A stretch of DNA of 50,400 nt from Micropruina sonneratiae (GCF_025972045.1 NZ_JAPDHX010000008.1:1-50400); one strand, 5' to 3'; positions 40,877 through 49,796 are shown, counted from the stretch's first letter. Notes: generated by a model from the sequence alone, not told the origin. Program-made: numbers and translations.

Positions 40877-42559
40877 CTAGATCCACGACCGCAGCCACAT
40901 GCGCGACAGCCACTGCGAGTACGGCAGCAGTTCGTCGGTCAGCACCGGGTAGATCCAGGCGAAGTTGAGTGCCACCAGCGCCACCGCGACGCCGACGATC
41001 ATCGCGCCGCGTCGGCGGCCGGGACTGTGCGCCGGGCCGAGGATCAGCCCCATCACCAACGCCAGGCCGATGACGGTGAACGGCACCATCGTGATCGCGT
41101 AGAAGAAGAACTGCGGCCGGTCGGTGTAGTTGAACCAGGGCAGCCAGGTCGCCAGCGTCGCCAGCACCGGGACGCCGAAGCGCCAGTCGCGGCCACCGAT
41201 CCACCACACCAGGCAGACCACCAGCGCGATCGCAGCCATCCACCACAGCACCGGGGTGCCCATCGCCGAGATGACCCGGATGCACTTCTCGGTGCCGGTG
41301 CATCCGTCGGTCCCGATCGCGATGTCATTGACCGCGTCGAACCCGGTCGGCCGCACCATCAGCAGCCAGCCGGCCGGATGCGCGTCGTAGGGGTGGGTGG
41401 CGTTGTTGATGTAGTCGCCGGTGTGGAACTCGTAGATCTCCTTGTGGAACCACAGCAACGAGGCGAAGCCCTCACCGAACGCCTCGACCCATGGATGGTC
41501 GGGGTTGTCGGCGCCCCACGAACGGTCGTAGCCGCCGGTACCCATCAACCACGGGATCCACGTCGCCAGGTACACCGCGGCGCCCACCACGACCAAGCGC
41601 ACGAAGGCGGGGATGCCGTCGATCAGGACGGCCAGCCACGAGCGCCAGTCGGCCCCGGCTAGCCGTCGGGCCCCGACGTCCCACAGCACGCTGACCACGC
41701 CGAACACGGCCAGCACGAACACCGAGTTCCACTTGCAGGCGAGCGCGGCGCCGAACATCACCCCGGCCGCGAAGCGCCACGGACGCCACCAGATCACCGG
41801 TCCGAACTCGCCGGCGAAATCGGGCCGGCCCAGCCGGTCCAGCGCGTCGGCCAGCCGGTGCCGATACCAGTCCCGGTCGGCGACGCAGCAGGCGACGGCG
41901 GCCACCAGGAAGACGGCCTGGAAGATGTCGAGCAGGGCGGTGCGGCTCATCACGAACGCCAACCCGTCGAGGGTGAGTAGCAGGCCGGCGAGGCCACCGA
42001 TCAGCGTCGAGCGCGACAGCCGCCGGGCCAGCCTGATGGTGGCGAAGATCAGCAGGGCGCCGAACACGCACGGCATGAACCGCCAGCCGAACGAGTTCAT
42101 CCCGAACATCCATTCGCCCAGCGCGATGAGCCACTTGCCCAGCGGCGGATGGACGACGAACTCGGCGGTGTCCTGCCACACGTTGGTGTTGCCGGCCACG
42201 ATCTGGTCGTTGGCGGTGTCGGGCCAGTTGCGTTCGTAGCCGAAGTGCAGCAGCGACCAGGCGTCCTTGGCGTAGTAGGTCTCGTCGAAGATCAGCTTGT
42301 TCGGGTAGGCGAGGTTCTGCAGCCGGATCAGGAACCCGAGCAGCGTGATCGAGAGGGTGACGAACCAGCCGGCCGCCACGTCGGTCAGCCGGCCGTCCCG
42401 CAACCGCTGCACGGTGGTCAGGTCGTCGCGCGCCACCGGCGGCTGCCACTGGCCGCTGCGGCGGGCCTGCGGCGGCGTCCAGGTCGGGGCGAGGTCGCCA
42501 GAGGTGGACGCCCCGACGTCTGGCTCGGCGACGGTGGACGCCCCGTTGGCTTCGATCAC
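40877..42559 (-). CDS. pmt: dolichyl-phosphate-mannose-type protein mannosyltransferase
   Basis: 560 residues from GTG 42559. GT39 family: an extracytoplasmic loop with FDETYYAKDAWSLLHFGYERNW (the Asp-Glu catalytic pair), HPPLGKWLIALGEWMFG, then SRTALLDIFQAVFLVAAV and multiple membrane helices. A later outer loop has HPYDAHPAGWLLMVRP. It moves mannose from polyprenyl-phosphate-mannose to secreted proteins outside the membrane. The position, divergent from rsmI, is the same as in mycobacteria (Rv1002c-Rv1003). -10 TAGGAT 6 nt before the GTG. Confidence 0.92.
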   Translation of the reverse strand: MIEANGASTVAEPDVGASTSGDLAPTWTPPQARRSGQWQPPVARDDLTTVQRLRDGRLTDVAAGWFVTLSITLLGFLIRLQNLAYPNKLIFDETYYAKDAWSLLHFGYERNWPDTANDQIVAGNTNVWQDTAEFVVHPPLGKWLIALGEWMFGMNSFGWRFMPCVFGALLIFATIRLARRLSRSTLIGGLAGLLLTLDGLAFVMSRTALLDIFQAVFLVAAVACCVADRDWYRHRLADALDRLGRPDFAGEFGPVIWWRPWRFAAGVMFGAALACKWNSVFVLAVFGVVSVLWDVGARRLAGADWRSWLAVLIDGIPAFVRLVVVGAAVYLATWIPWLMGTGGYDRSWGADNPDHPWVEAFGEGFASLLWFHKEIYEFHTGDYINNATHPYDAHPAGWLLMVRPTGFDAVNDIAIGTDGCTGTEKCIRVISAMGTPVLWWMAAIALVVCLVWWIGGRDWRFGVPVLATLATWLPWFNYTDRPQFFFYAITMVPFTVIGLALVMGLILGPAHSPGRRRGAMIVGVAVALVALNFAWIYPVLTDELLPYSQWLSRMWLRSWI

Positions 42560-42565
42560 CGAGCC

Positions 42566-42571
42566 ATCCTA
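42566..42571 (-). promoter_or_regulatory. -10 box of the mannosyltransferase gene (leaderless)
   Basis: TAGGAT on the minus strand, 6 nt before the GTG at 42559. Only 38 bp separate this start from the rsmI ATG, so the two divergent promoters must overlap. Confidence 0.45.
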
Positions 42572-42597
42572 AACGGCAATGTGTCAGGGTTAGAGCC

Positions 42598-43458
42598 ATG
42601 GATGAGCGGGGGCTGCTGGTGCTGGCCGGGACGCCGATCGGCGACACCGCGGACGCCGCACCCGCCCTGCTGCGCGCCCTGGAGGGCGCCGACGTGGTCG
42701 CCGCCGAGGACACCAGGCGGTTCCGCGACCTGTGCCACCGGCTCGGCATCACTCCCGCGGCGACGGTGGTGTCCTTCTTCGACGGCAACGAGGGCGCCCG
42801 CGTCGGCGGTCTCGTCGAGCGGCTGCTGGCCGGTTCGCGGGTCGTGGTGGTCTCGGACGCCGGCATGCCCGCCGTCTCCGACCCCGGCTACCGGCTGGTC
42901 GCCGCCGCGGCGGACGCCGGGGTGCGGGTGACTGCCGTGCCCGGCCCGTCGGCGGTGCTCACCGCGCTGGCGGTGTCGGGGCTGCCCACCGACCGGTTCT
43001 GCTTCGAGGGCTTCCTGCCCCGCAAGACCGGCGAGCGCCGCTCCCGGCTGGCCGCTTTGGCCGCCGAACGGCGCACGATGGTGTTCTTCGAGGCGCCGCA
43101 CCGGCTGCCGGCCTTCCTGGCCGACGCGGTGACGGGTTTCGGCGGTGAGCGCCGGGCCGTGGTGTGCCGGGAGTTGACCAAGACCCACGAACAGGTGCTG
43201 CGCGGCACCCTGGCCGAACTGGCGCAGTGGGCGCAGGGCGAGGTGCGCGGCGAGATCACCGTGGTCGTCGAGGGGGCGGCCACCTCCGGCGGCAACTTGG
43301 CCGACGCCCTGGCCGCGGTCCGCACGGCGATCGCGGGCGGCGTCCGGCGTTCCGAGGCGGTCGCCGAGGCGGCAGCCGCGCACGGGGTGTCGCGCCGCGA
43401 GCTGTACGACGCCGCGCTGAAGGACCGGGCGGACGCCCCGGAAGGCGCCGGATCATGA
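42598..43458 (+). CDS. rsmI: 16S rRNA (cytidine-1402-2'-O)-methyltransferase
   Basis: 286 residues. LLVLAGTPIGDTADAAPALL is the family start (usual G-N-L changed to G-T-P as in actinobacteria). VVAAEDTRRFRDL, SFFDGNE, VVVVSDAGMPAVSDPGYRLV and VPGPSAVLTALAVSGLPTDRFCFEGFLPRK are all conserved blocks of this SAM-dependent enzyme. It methylates the ribose of C1402 in the decoding centre. First gene of rsmI-tatD-rsmA(-ispE); its stop overlaps the tatD start (ATGA). Confidence 0.94.
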   Translation: MDERGLLVLAGTPIGDTADAAPALLRALEGADVVAAEDTRRFRDLCHRLGITPAATVVSFFDGNEGARVGGLVERLLAGSRVVVVSDAGMPAVSDPGYRLVAAAADAGVRVTAVPGPSAVLTALAVSGLPTDRFCFEGFLPRKTGERRSRLAALAAERRTMVFFEAPHRLPAFLADAVTGFGGERRAVVCRELTKTHEQVLRGTLAELAQWAQGEVRGEITVVVEGAATSGGNLADALAAVRTAIAGGVRRSEAVAEAAAAHGVSRRELYDAALKDRADAPEGAGS

Positions 43459-44324
43459 GCACACCGTTGCCCGAGGCGCCCGAGCCGCTGCCGGCGTCCA
43501 CCACCGACGCGCACACCCACCTGCTCAGCACCGCGGAGTTCTCCGGGCTGCCGCCGGCACAGGCCATCGCCCGCGCAGCCGCGGTGGGGGTCACCCGACT
43601 GGTCGAGGTCGGCTGCGACGTGCCCAGTTCACGAGGCGCCGTCGAACTGGCCGAACTGCACCCGGGGGTGATCGCCTGCGTCGCGCTGCACCCCAACGAC
43701 GCCGCCCGCGCCGGTGACCGGCTCGGCGCGCTGCTGGCCGAGCTCGAGCCGCTGGTGGCGGCCGGCCCAGTCGTCCGGGGCGTGGGGGAGACCGGACTCG
43801 ACTACTACCGCACTCGGGACGACGAGGGCCGGCGCCGGCAGAAGGACTCGTTCGCGGCGCATCTGGCCTGGGCCCGCGAGCACGACAAGGCGATCGTCAT
43901 CCACGACCGCGACGCGCACGCCGACGTCCTCGACGTGCTGGACGCCGAGGGCGTGCCGGAGCGGTTCATGATGCACTGCTTCTCCGGCGATGCCGCCTTC
44001 GCCCGGCAGTGCCTCGACCGGGGAGCCTGGCTGTCGTTCCCGGGCACGGCGACGTTCAAGCCGAACGAGCCGCTGCGGGAGGCCTTCGACCTGACCCCCG
44101 ACGACCGGCTGCTGGTCGAGACCGACGCGCCCTACCTGACTCCGGTGCCGCTGCGCGGCAAGCCGAACGCGTCCTACCTGATGCCGCACACGGTGCGCTT
44201 CCTGGCGCAGCGCCGGGGGGCCGAGCTGGCGGAGTTCTGCGCGCTGCTGGCGGCCAACGCCACGGCGCTGTTCGGCCAGTGGCCGCAGACGCCTGGCGGG
44301 CGGGACGAGGTGCGCGATGGCTGA
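43455..44324 (+). CDS. tatD: TatD-family metal-dependent DNase
   Basis: 289 residues. DAHTHL (metal-binding pair), [24 protein letters not shown] with the bridging Glu, [21 protein letters not shown] and [18 protein letters not shown] with the catalytic Asp are the TatD signature set. Expected 3'-5' exonuclease in DNA repair or turnover. Overlaps rsmI by 4 bp and rsmA by 8 bp, so the three are tightly coupled. In mycobacteria rpfB lies between tatD and rsmA; it is absent here. Confidence 0.93.
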   Translation: MSTPLPEAPEPLPASTTDAHTHLLSTAEFSGLPPAQAIARAAAVGVTRLVEVGCDVPSSRGAVELAELHPGVIACVALHPNDAARAGDRLGALLAELEPLVAAGPVVRGVGETGLDYYRTRDDEGRRRQKDSFAAHLAWAREHDKAIVIHDRDAHADVLDVLDAEGVPERFMMHCFSGDAAFARQCLDRGAWLSFPGTATFKPNEPLREAFDLTPDDRLLVETDAPYLTPVPLRGKPNASYLMPHTVRFLAQRRGAELAEFCALLAANATALFGQWPQTPGGRDEVRDG

Positions 44325-45192
44325 GGGACTGCTCGATCCGCGGCGGATCCGTGAACTCGCCGCCGAACTCGACCTGCGGCCCACCAAGCAGCGGGGGCAG
44401 AACTTCGTCCACGACGCCAACACGGTGCGCCGGATCGTCGTCGCCGCCGCGCTCACCGCCGACGACGTGGTGCTCGAGATCGGGCCCGGGCTCGGTTCGC
44501 TCACCCTGGGCCTGCTCGAGGTGGTGCGACACGTGCACGCCATCGAGATCGACGACCGACTGGCCGGGCTGCTGCCCCGCACCGTCGCCGAGCGGATGCC
44601 CGGCCGGGAGTCCCGGCTCACCGTGATCGAGGCGGACGCCCTCGCCGTCGACGAGCTGCCCGACCCGCAACCGACCGCGGTGGTCGCCAACCTGCCCTAC
44701 AACGTGAGCGTCCCCGTGCTGCTGCATGTGCTGGCCAGATTCGACACGGTCCGGCACGGACTGGTGATGGTGCAGGCCGAGGTGGCCGACCGGCTGGTGG
44801 CGCCGCCCGGCTCGAAGACCTACGGCATCCCGTCGGTCAAGCTGGCCTGGGACTGCTCGGCCCGCAGGGTCGGGTCGGTGCCGCCGGCCGTGTTCTGGCC
44901 GGTCCCCAACGTCGACTCCGGGCTGGTCCGGCTCGAGCGCCGGGACCCGCCGGCGACCTCGGCGACCCGCGGCGAGGTGTTCGCCCTGGTCGACGCCGCC
45001 TTCGCGCAGCGGCGCAAGATGCTCCGGTCGGCTCTGGCCGGACGGTTCGGGTCGTCGGCGGCGGCGTCCGCGGCGCTGGAACGGGCCGGAATCGATCCGC
45101 AGGCCAGGGGAGAGGTGCTGGCGGTCGAGGACTTCGCCCGTTTGGCTGCGCTGACCGGCCCTGCTGGTGCCAACGGGCTGAGCATCGGCTAG
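44317..45192 (+). CDS. rsmA: 16S rRNA (adenine-1518/1519-N6)-dimethyltransferase
   Basis: 291 residues. [19 protein letters not shown] (N-terminal block), [16 protein letters not shown] (SAM motif I), AIEIDDRLA (motif II acidic), [20 protein letters not shown] (motif IV, target adenine) and [11 protein letters not shown] with [14 protein letters not shown] downstream. It dimethylates two adenines in the 3' end of 16S rRNA (KsgA). Overlaps tatD by 8 bp; ispE follows after 10 nt. Confidence 0.94.
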   Translation: MAEGLLDPRRIRELAAELDLRPTKQRGQNFVHDANTVRRIVVAAALTADDVVLEIGPGLGSLTLGLLEVVRHVHAIEIDDRLAGLLPRTVAERMPGRESRLTVIEADALAVDELPDPQPTAVVANLPYNVSVPVLLHVLARFDTVRHGLVMVQAEVADRLVAPPGSKTYGIPSVKLAWDCSARRVGSVPPAVFWPVPNVDSGLVRLERRDPPATSATRGEVFALVDAAFAQRRKMLRSALAGRFGSSAAASAALERAGIDPQARGEVLAVEDFARLAALTGPAGANGLSIG

Positions 45193-45195
45193 CTT
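45190..45195 (+). promoter_or_regulatory. -10 box of ispE (leaderless), overlapping the rsmA stop
   Basis: TAGCTT (45190-45195), whose TAG is also the rsmA stop codon, lies 7 nt before the GTG at 45203. It would give ispE its own transcript in addition to read-through. Confidence 0.4.
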
Positions 45196-45202
45196 TGCGG
45201 AC

Positions 45203-46135
45203 GTGGCGACGCCCCTAGCCCCCGAGGCCGACTGGGTTCGGGTCCGGGTCTCCGGCAAGATCAACCTGGCCCTCCGGGTGGGTGCGGTGCGCCCCAACGG
45301 GTATCACCCGCTGTCCACGGTGTTCCAGTCGGTGTCGCTGTTCGACGAGGTCGGCGTCCGCTGGGACGAGCCGGGCCGGTTCAGCGTCACCGTGACGGGG
45401 GACCAGGCCGACCAGGTGCCCGCCGACGACCGCAATCTGGCGGTGAAGGCGGCCCGGCTGCTGGCCCGCAGCTACGGTCCGTCGCGCCTGGGCGCGGAAC
45501 TGTCGATTCGCAAGACGATCCCGGTGGCGGGCGGCATGGCGGGCGGCTCGGCGAACGCCGCGGGCGCCCTGCTCGCCTGTTCGGTGCTGTGGGATCTGGA
45601 CATCACCCCCGACGAACTGCGTGCCTACGGCGCCCAGCTCGGCGCCGACGTCCCCTTCCAGTTGATGGGCGGGACGGCGCTGGGTACCGGACGGGGCGAC
45701 GAGCTGGTGCCCGTGCTGAGTCGGGGCAGCTACCACTGGGTGCTGGCGCTGAGCGAGGACGAACTCTCCACGCCGGCGGTGTTCCGGCGCTTCGACGAGC
45801 TCAATCCGGACGCCCCGGTCGACCTGCCGATGCCCACCGACGTCATGAACGCCCTGGTCAGCGGAGACGCCGCCGCCCTGGGCAGGGTGCTCGCCAACGA
45901 TCTGGAGCCCGCCGCGGCGGCCATGCGGCCCGGGCTGCTGCAGGTACTGGCGGCGGGCCGCGAACTCGGCGCCCTGGGGGCCATCGTCTCCGGCGCCGGA
46001 CCGACCTGCGCCTTCCTGGCCGCCAACGAGGCCGCCGCCGTCGACCTGTCGGTGCAGCTCTCCAGCCAGGGACTGTGCCGGGCGATCCGCCGGGTCACCG
46101 GCCCCGTGCCCGGGGCCCGGCTGATCACCACCTGA
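45203..46135 (+). CDS. ispE: 4-diphosphocytidyl-2-C-methyl-D-erythritol kinase
   Basis: 310 residues, GTG start. SGKINLALRVGAVRPNGYHPLSTVFQSVSL is the GHMP-kinase N-terminus with the substrate Lys/Asn and PNGYH. VAGGMAGGSANAAGALL is the ATP-binding glycine-serine loop; GADVPFQLMGG and IVSGAGPTCAFL (motif 3) complete it. Phosphorylates CDP-ME in the non-mevalonate isoprenoid pathway. Follows rsmA as in other actinobacteria. Confidence 0.94.
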   Translation: MATPLAPEADWVRVRVSGKINLALRVGAVRPNGYHPLSTVFQSVSLFDEVGVRWDEPGRFSVTVTGDQADQVPADDRNLAVKAARLLARSYGPSRLGAELSIRKTIPVAGGMAGGSANAAGALLACSVLWDLDITPDELRAYGAQLGADVPFQLMGGTALGTGRGDELVPVLSRGSYHWVLALSEDELSTPAVFRRFDELNPDAPVDLPMPTDVMNALVSGDAAALGRVLANDLEPAAAAMRPGLLQVLAAGRELGALGAIVSGAGPTCAFLAANEAAAVDLSVQLSSQGLCRAIRRVTGPVPGARLITT

Positions 46136-46159
46136 GCGGAGGACCGCCCGGACACACCG

Positions 46160-47329
46160 TTACCCGGACGCCGTGGCCGGCCCGCGCTCGTCCGGCATCA
46201 CCGACGCCAGGAACGGCAGTGCGGCCAGCAGGGCGGCCGGCACGAACATGGTGTGCTGCAGGCCGAGGTGGCTGGCCAGGAAGCCGATCAGCGCCGGCCC
46301 GCACAGGAACGTGGCGTAGCCGAAGGTGACCACCACCGCCAGCCCGCGACCGCCGGCGGCGTGCCCGGCCACCGCGTACACCTGCGGGGCGATCATGCCG
46401 ATCCCGAAGCCGACCATCGCCCAGCCGATCAGCAGCACCGGCAGCGGGGTCGCGATCGCGGTGATCAGGTAGCCGATGGCCGCGCAGGTGCCCCCGAAGC
46501 GGACGACGGCGCGGCGTCCGAAACGGGCGACGAGCGCGTCGCCGAGCAGCCGGATGGCGACCATGAAACCGGCGACCACCGTCACCGCCACGGACGCCTG
46601 AGCCGGCGGGATGTTCGCCACTTCGGCGGTGTGCAGACCCGACCAGTCCATGGCGGTGCCCTCGCCCAAGCCGAACGCGATGGCCATCAGGCCGAGCAGG
46701 TAGGCCCAGCGCGGAATCGGGCTCTTCGCCCCGGACTCGTCGGCATGGCTCACCACGGCGGTCTCGGGGGTGATCCGCAGGGCGATCACCAGGCTGCCCA
46801 CCCCGACCACGGTCGCCAGCACGACGGCGGCCTGTACGGGGGCGGACGCCCACGCCAGCGACGCGAGCAGCACCAGGGCGGCGCCGGTGAAGTTGCCCAC
46901 CGACCACATGCCGTGGAAGAAGCTCATGATCGGCTTGGGCCGGCCGGCCTCGACCTGCACGCCGATCGCGTTCATCGACACGTCGATGCCGCCGTTGCCC
47001 AGGCCCAGCAGGACGCCCGCCGCGATCAGCATCGGAAAGTCCACGGCGAAACCGGCGAGCACCAGCCCGACGATCAGCAGGGGGACGCAGGCCATGGCGA
47101 CCCGGCGGGCGCCGATGCTGTCGGTCAGCCGGCCCCCCACCTGCATGGCGGCGATGGCGGCCACGCCGGTGATCACCAGCAGGATCGCGACGCCCCCCGC
47201 GTCGAGGCCGAGCCGGTCCTTGAGCGCCGCCAGCGACGCCGCCCACACGCCGATGACCAGACCGTTGTAGGCGAACAGGTTGACCACGGCCGAGGCGGAC
47301 GTGCGGGCGGACAGGGAAGGCGCGGGCAT
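46160..47329 (-). CDS. major facilitator superfamily transporter
   Basis: 389 residues, 12 helices. GVWAASLAALKDRLGLDAGGVAIL, then GGRLTDSIGARRVA (the MFS loop 2-3 motif), LGLGNGGIDVSMNAIGVQVEAG, SFFHGMWSVGNFTGA and GLGEGTAMDWSGLHTAEVANI are typical of the YcaD/FucP-like subgroup of actinobacterial MFS proteins. Substrate unknown. ATG 47329 follows -10 TAGGGT by 7 nt. Divergent from the PCD/VOC gene. Confidence 0.88.
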   Translation of the reverse strand: MPAPSLSARTSASAVVNLFAYNGLVIGVWAASLAALKDRLGLDAGGVAILLVITGVAAIAAMQVGGRLTDSIGARRVAMACVPLLIVGLVLAGFAVDFPMLIAAGVLLGLGNGGIDVSMNAIGVQVEAGRPKPIMSFFHGMWSVGNFTGAALVLLASLAWASAPVQAAVVLATVVGVGSLVIALRITPETAVVSHADESGAKSPIPRWAYLLGLMAIAFGLGEGTAMDWSGLHTAEVANIPPAQASVAVTVVAGFMVAIRLLGDALVARFGRRAVVRFGGTCAAIGYLITAIATPLPVLLIGWAMVGFGIGMIAPQVYAVAGHAAGGRGLAVVVTFGYATFLCGPALIGFLASHLGLQHTMFVPAALLAALPFLASVMPDERGPATASG

Positions 47330-47336
47330 GGGTGCG

Positions 47337-47342
47337 ACCCTA
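47337..47342 (-). promoter_or_regulatory. -10 box of the MFS gene (leaderless)
   Basis: TAGGGT on the minus strand, 7 nt before the ATG at 47329. Confidence 0.45.
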
Positions 47343-47387
47343 TCGAGGCGGCGACGGCCCGAACGACTTTGTGTCGGTCGCCGCGTC

Positions 47388-47393
47388 TAGCAT
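47388..47393 (+). promoter_or_regulatory. -10 box of the PCD/VOC gene (leaderless)
   Basis: TAGCAT, 6 nt before the ATG at 47400. Confidence 0.4.
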
Positions 47394-47399
47394 GCCGCC

Positions 47400-47861
47400 A
47401 TGGAGCCCGACATCCATCCCCTGGGCGTGCACGACGTCGACCTGGCCGACTGGCGCTGGCTGCTCGGCGCGCTCCGCGCCGACTTCGCGGCGCCGTCGCT
47501 GGCGACTGCCGGAGCCCTCGTGGCCGCCGTCACCACCGAGGTGGACGAGCAACTGACCAGCGCCGAGATCTCCGTGGCCGGTGGCCGGGTGCTGGTCACG
47601 TTGCGACATGGCGACCCGCCCGTGGTGACCCACGCCGAGGTGCGGCTGGCGCAACGCATCAGCGCGCTGGCGGCAGAGCACGGGCTGACGCCCGAACCGG
47701 GCCACATCCAGGCCCTCGAGCTGGGCCTCGACACACCCCTGGACGCCGGGGTGAGGGCCGGTGGCACGGTGGTCGACCGCGGCGAAGAGCCGGCGTTCAC
47801 TGTGCTCGCCGACGCCGACGGCAACAAGGTCTGCGTGTGCACCGCACTGGGACGCGACTGA
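47400..47861 (+). CDS. pterin dehydratase-like/VOC protein with shortened VOC part
   Basis: 153 residues. The N-terminal half (WRWLLGALRADFAAPSLATAG to THAEVRLAQRISALAAEHG) resembles 4a-hydroxytetrahydrobiopterin dehydratase-like domains found fused to glyoxalase (VOC) domains in actinobacteria. The end, EPAFTVLADADGNKVCVCT, is the last strand of such a VOC domain. The start of the VOC part (LELGLDTP) joins directly to its late section (DAGVRAGGTVVDRG), so roughly 70 residues of the usual VOC core are missing, in frame. The PCD-like active residues are also poorly kept. A -10 box precedes the ATG. Function unknown; the shortening is my reading against family memory. Confidence 0.65.
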   Translation: MEPDIHPLGVHDVDLADWRWLLGALRADFAAPSLATAGALVAAVTTEVDEQLTSAEISVAGGRVLVTLRHGDPPVVTHAEVRLAQRISALAAEHGLTPEPGHIQALELGLDTPLDAGVRAGGTVVDRGEEPAFTVLADADGNKVCVCTALGRD

Positions 47862-47890
47862 CGGCGTCCCCTGCGCCGATCGCGGTCGGC

Positions 47891-48583
47891 TCAGCCGACC
47901 CCGTCCGGCTCGGCCACCCCGGCGTCCGGCGCGGGACGCTGCAGCTTGGGTGCCGTCTCGAGGTGTCTCATGCCGTTCCAGGCGAGGTTCACCACGTGGG
48001 CCGCCACCAGGTCCTTGGCCAGTCCGCTGTCGCGGTTGTCCAGCCACCACTGGCCGGTGAGCGCCACCAGGCCGACCAGCATCTGCGCGTACATCGGTGC
48101 GAGCGCCGGGTCGAATGCCGTCTTGCTGAACTGGCCCGCCAGGAGATCCTCGGCCTGACTGGCCACGTCGGACAGGATCGTCGCGAACGACCCCTCGGGT
48201 GACGTCGCGGACGACCCCCGCGAGATGATCAGGAAGCCGTCGGGGCAGGCGTCGATGTAGTCGAGCAGGGCCAGGGTGCCGAGTTCGATCAGCCGCCGGG
48301 CGCCGGCGTGGGGCGTTGTCAGCGCGCTGCGGATCGCGGTGTGCAGGGCCCGCACCTCTCGGTCGACGACGACCGCGTAGAGGCCCTCCTTCCCGCCGAA
48401 GTGCTCGTACACTACCGGCTTGCTGACCTCGGCGTGGGCCGCGATCTCCTCCACCGACGTGCCCTCCAGGCCCCGCTCGGCGAACAGCCCCCGCGCCACC
48501 TCGATCAGCTGCTCGCGGCGCTCGGCCCGCGTCATCCGGACCCGGACGCGGCGCGCGCGGCCCGCGGCGGAGGTGGAAGTCAC
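47891..48583 (-). CDS. TetR-family transcriptional regulator
   Basis: 230 residues from GTG 48583. A basic leader (AAGRARRVRVRMTRAERREQ) precedes the HTH (GTSVEEIAAHAEVSKPVVYEHFGGKEGLYAVVVDREV). The C-terminal part has DACPDGFLIISRGSS and GQWWLDNRD, similar to actinobacterial TetR proteins of lipid or stress genes. The frame extends further upstream across the tRNA region and is rejected there. Target unknown: the nearest neighbours are the PCD/VOC and MFS genes. Confidence 0.85.
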   Translation of the reverse strand: MTSTSAAGRARRVRVRMTRAERREQLIEVARGLFAERGLEGTSVEEIAAHAEVSKPVVYEHFGGKEGLYAVVVDREVRALHTAIRSALTTPHAGARRLIELGTLALLDYIDACPDGFLIISRGSSATSPEGSFATILSDVASQAEDLLAGQFSKTAFDPALAPMYAQMLVGLVALTGQWWLDNRDSGLAKDLVAAHVVNLAWNGMRHLETAPKLQRPAPDAGVAEPDGVG

Positions 48584-48667
48584 CCGCCCAGTCTGGCTGT
48601 CGAGGGCGCGGCATGCCAATCGTCCCGGGATGCGACAAGCGGGAGTGGGCCGTACAGTTGTGCCCGA

Positions 48668-48746
48668 TCCCCGGTTGGTCTTCCGGCAGGGCCCGCCTGA
48701 CTTTGAATCAGGATTAGCGCAGTAGGTTCGACTCCTACCCGGGGAG
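48668..48746 (+). tRNA. tRNA-Gln(TTG)-like, with a long variable region
   Basis: 79 nt. Perfect acceptor stem TCCCCGG/CCGGGGA with discriminator G, T arm GTAGG-TTCGACT-CCTAC, and anticodon stem CCTGA/TCAGG with loop CTTTGAA, anticodon TTG. U1-A72 and G73 suit glutamine identity. The variable region is about 9 nt (ATTAGCGCA) against the usual 4-5, and the D stem pairs with one mismatch or leaves two unpaired bases before the anticodon stem. CCA is not encoded. It may be a functional tRNA-Gln or a divergent copy. Confidence 0.75.
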
Positions 48747-48757
48747 CTGTGACAAGG

Positions 48758-48794
48758 GCAAAGGCCGGGCTCCACTTCGGAACCCGGCCTTTGC
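48758..48794 (+). terminator. terminator hairpin of the tRNA-Gln gene
   Basis: GCAAAGGCCGGGCTCC (48758-48773) pairs with GGAACCCGGCCTTTGC (48779-48794) with one C-A mismatch, loop 5 nt, 11 nt after the tRNA. Confidence 0.8.
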
Positions 48795-48831
48795 TGCTCA
48801 CAAATCCGCTCACAACTCGGTGGAAATCGCC

Positions 48832-48966
48832 TCAGACGACTGCGAACAGCACCGCTCGGGCAGCCATCGGGATGGTGAGGCCGGAGCCCTCGCGCAGCGC
48901 GCGGGCACGGCCACTTGCGATGAGGTCGTGAAGCTCGACGGCTAGGTCAAGCTCGGTCCCACCGCG
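48832..48966 (-). pseudogene. XRE-type DNA-binding protein remnant
   Basis: 44 codons without a start codon, upstream stop TAG, ending at TGA 48834-48832. It reads ELHDLIASGRARALREGSGL followed by TIPMAARAV. This is like the first helices of small XRE regulators carried by actinobacterial integrative elements (LIASGRARxLREGAGLT pattern). The recognition helix and the rest are gone. Read as a relic; short, so the call is modest. Confidence 0.45.
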
Positions 48967-49133
48967 CTACCGCTCAAAGCGCCCGGCTGGATATCCCCGG
49001 GCGCGCTGCTCGGCATTGAGTGTGTGTCCACCTTGTTGCTAGCCGCGGTGCTCGCGCACCACACCGGCAGGCCGGTCTCCCGCTCCACCGCCAACCGCGC
49101 AGCGCCCGCCTACCGGCAGCGGGCGGTCAACGG

Positions 49134-49796
49134 CTAGGGATGCCGCCAGCCCTGCGCGACCTCACCGCGCGCCTGGACCATCCATGCGAAGCCGACGGCC
49201 AGCAGTGCCAGCCCGCTTCCCAACAGCAGCCAGCCACCGAGGTTGAGCGCCGCACCGTCGCCGCCAATGGTTAGCCACTCGCTCGGCCAGCCGCCCACCA
49301 GAGCGCCGCCAGCCGCGAGCGGCAGGCCCTTGCCATTGAGCTTGCGTCGGGTCTGGGTGTCCTGCCTTACCTGCTGCTCCAGCGCCTCCACTCGCTCGGT
49401 GAGGGCGTGAAGCCGTTCCACCAGGGCCACCCGCACGGTCTCGTGCGCCTCCCGTAGGCCGTCAAGCTCAGCGTAGATGCTGGCAATCGCCTCTCGGACT
49501 TGGGCAAGCTGCGCAGTCGCCCGTCCCTCATCGTTCGGAAGGACTCGGGCAATCACCTGCGCCCCGTGGGCCTCTAGCCGGAGGTCGTAAAGACGCATCC
49601 TATGGCGCACCTTGACCTGTCCCCGCAGGAATGGCAGCCGTTCGGCCAGCCAGCCCCGCGCTTTGTGGGCTGCCCGAGCGCCGCCCGAGACCATCTGAGC
49701 CACCAAAGCGCCCAAGTCTGACGGTGCGACGATGACGAGGCCCAGCATCGTGACGGCCATGCCCAGCCACTGCACCAATGGCACCAACTCGCTCAC
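49134..49796 (-). CDS. membrane protein with central coiled coil, unknown function
   Basis: 220 residues. An N-terminal helix (VPLVQWLGMAVTMLGLVIVAP), a basic linker, a long alpha-helical part with heptad pattern (AQLAQVREAIASIYAELDGL, then ALVERLHALTERVEALEQQV) and a C-terminal hydrophobic pair (LNLGGWLLLGSGLALLAVGF). Both ends look like membrane anchors, with the coiled coil between. Base use is less GC-biased than in neighbouring genes, and no GGACGCC copies occur. No family recognised; it may be passenger of a mobile element. Confidence 0.65.
   Translation of the reverse strand: MSELVPLVQWLGMAVTMLGLVIVAPSDLGALVAQMVSGGARAAHKARGWLAERLPFLRGQVKVRHRMRLYDLRLEAHGAQVIARVLPNDEGRATAQLAQVREAIASIYAELDGLREAHETVRVALVERLHALTERVEALEQQVRQDTQTRRKLNGKGLPLAAGGALVGGWPSEWLTIGGDGAALNLGGWLLLGSGLALLAVGFAWMVQARGEVAQGWRHP

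Noticed and set aside
48668-48746. Class II tRNA (Leu or Ser) because of the long variable region
   Set aside because: About 9 nt is too short for a class II arm, and anticodon TTG with U1-A72 and G73 fits glutamine.
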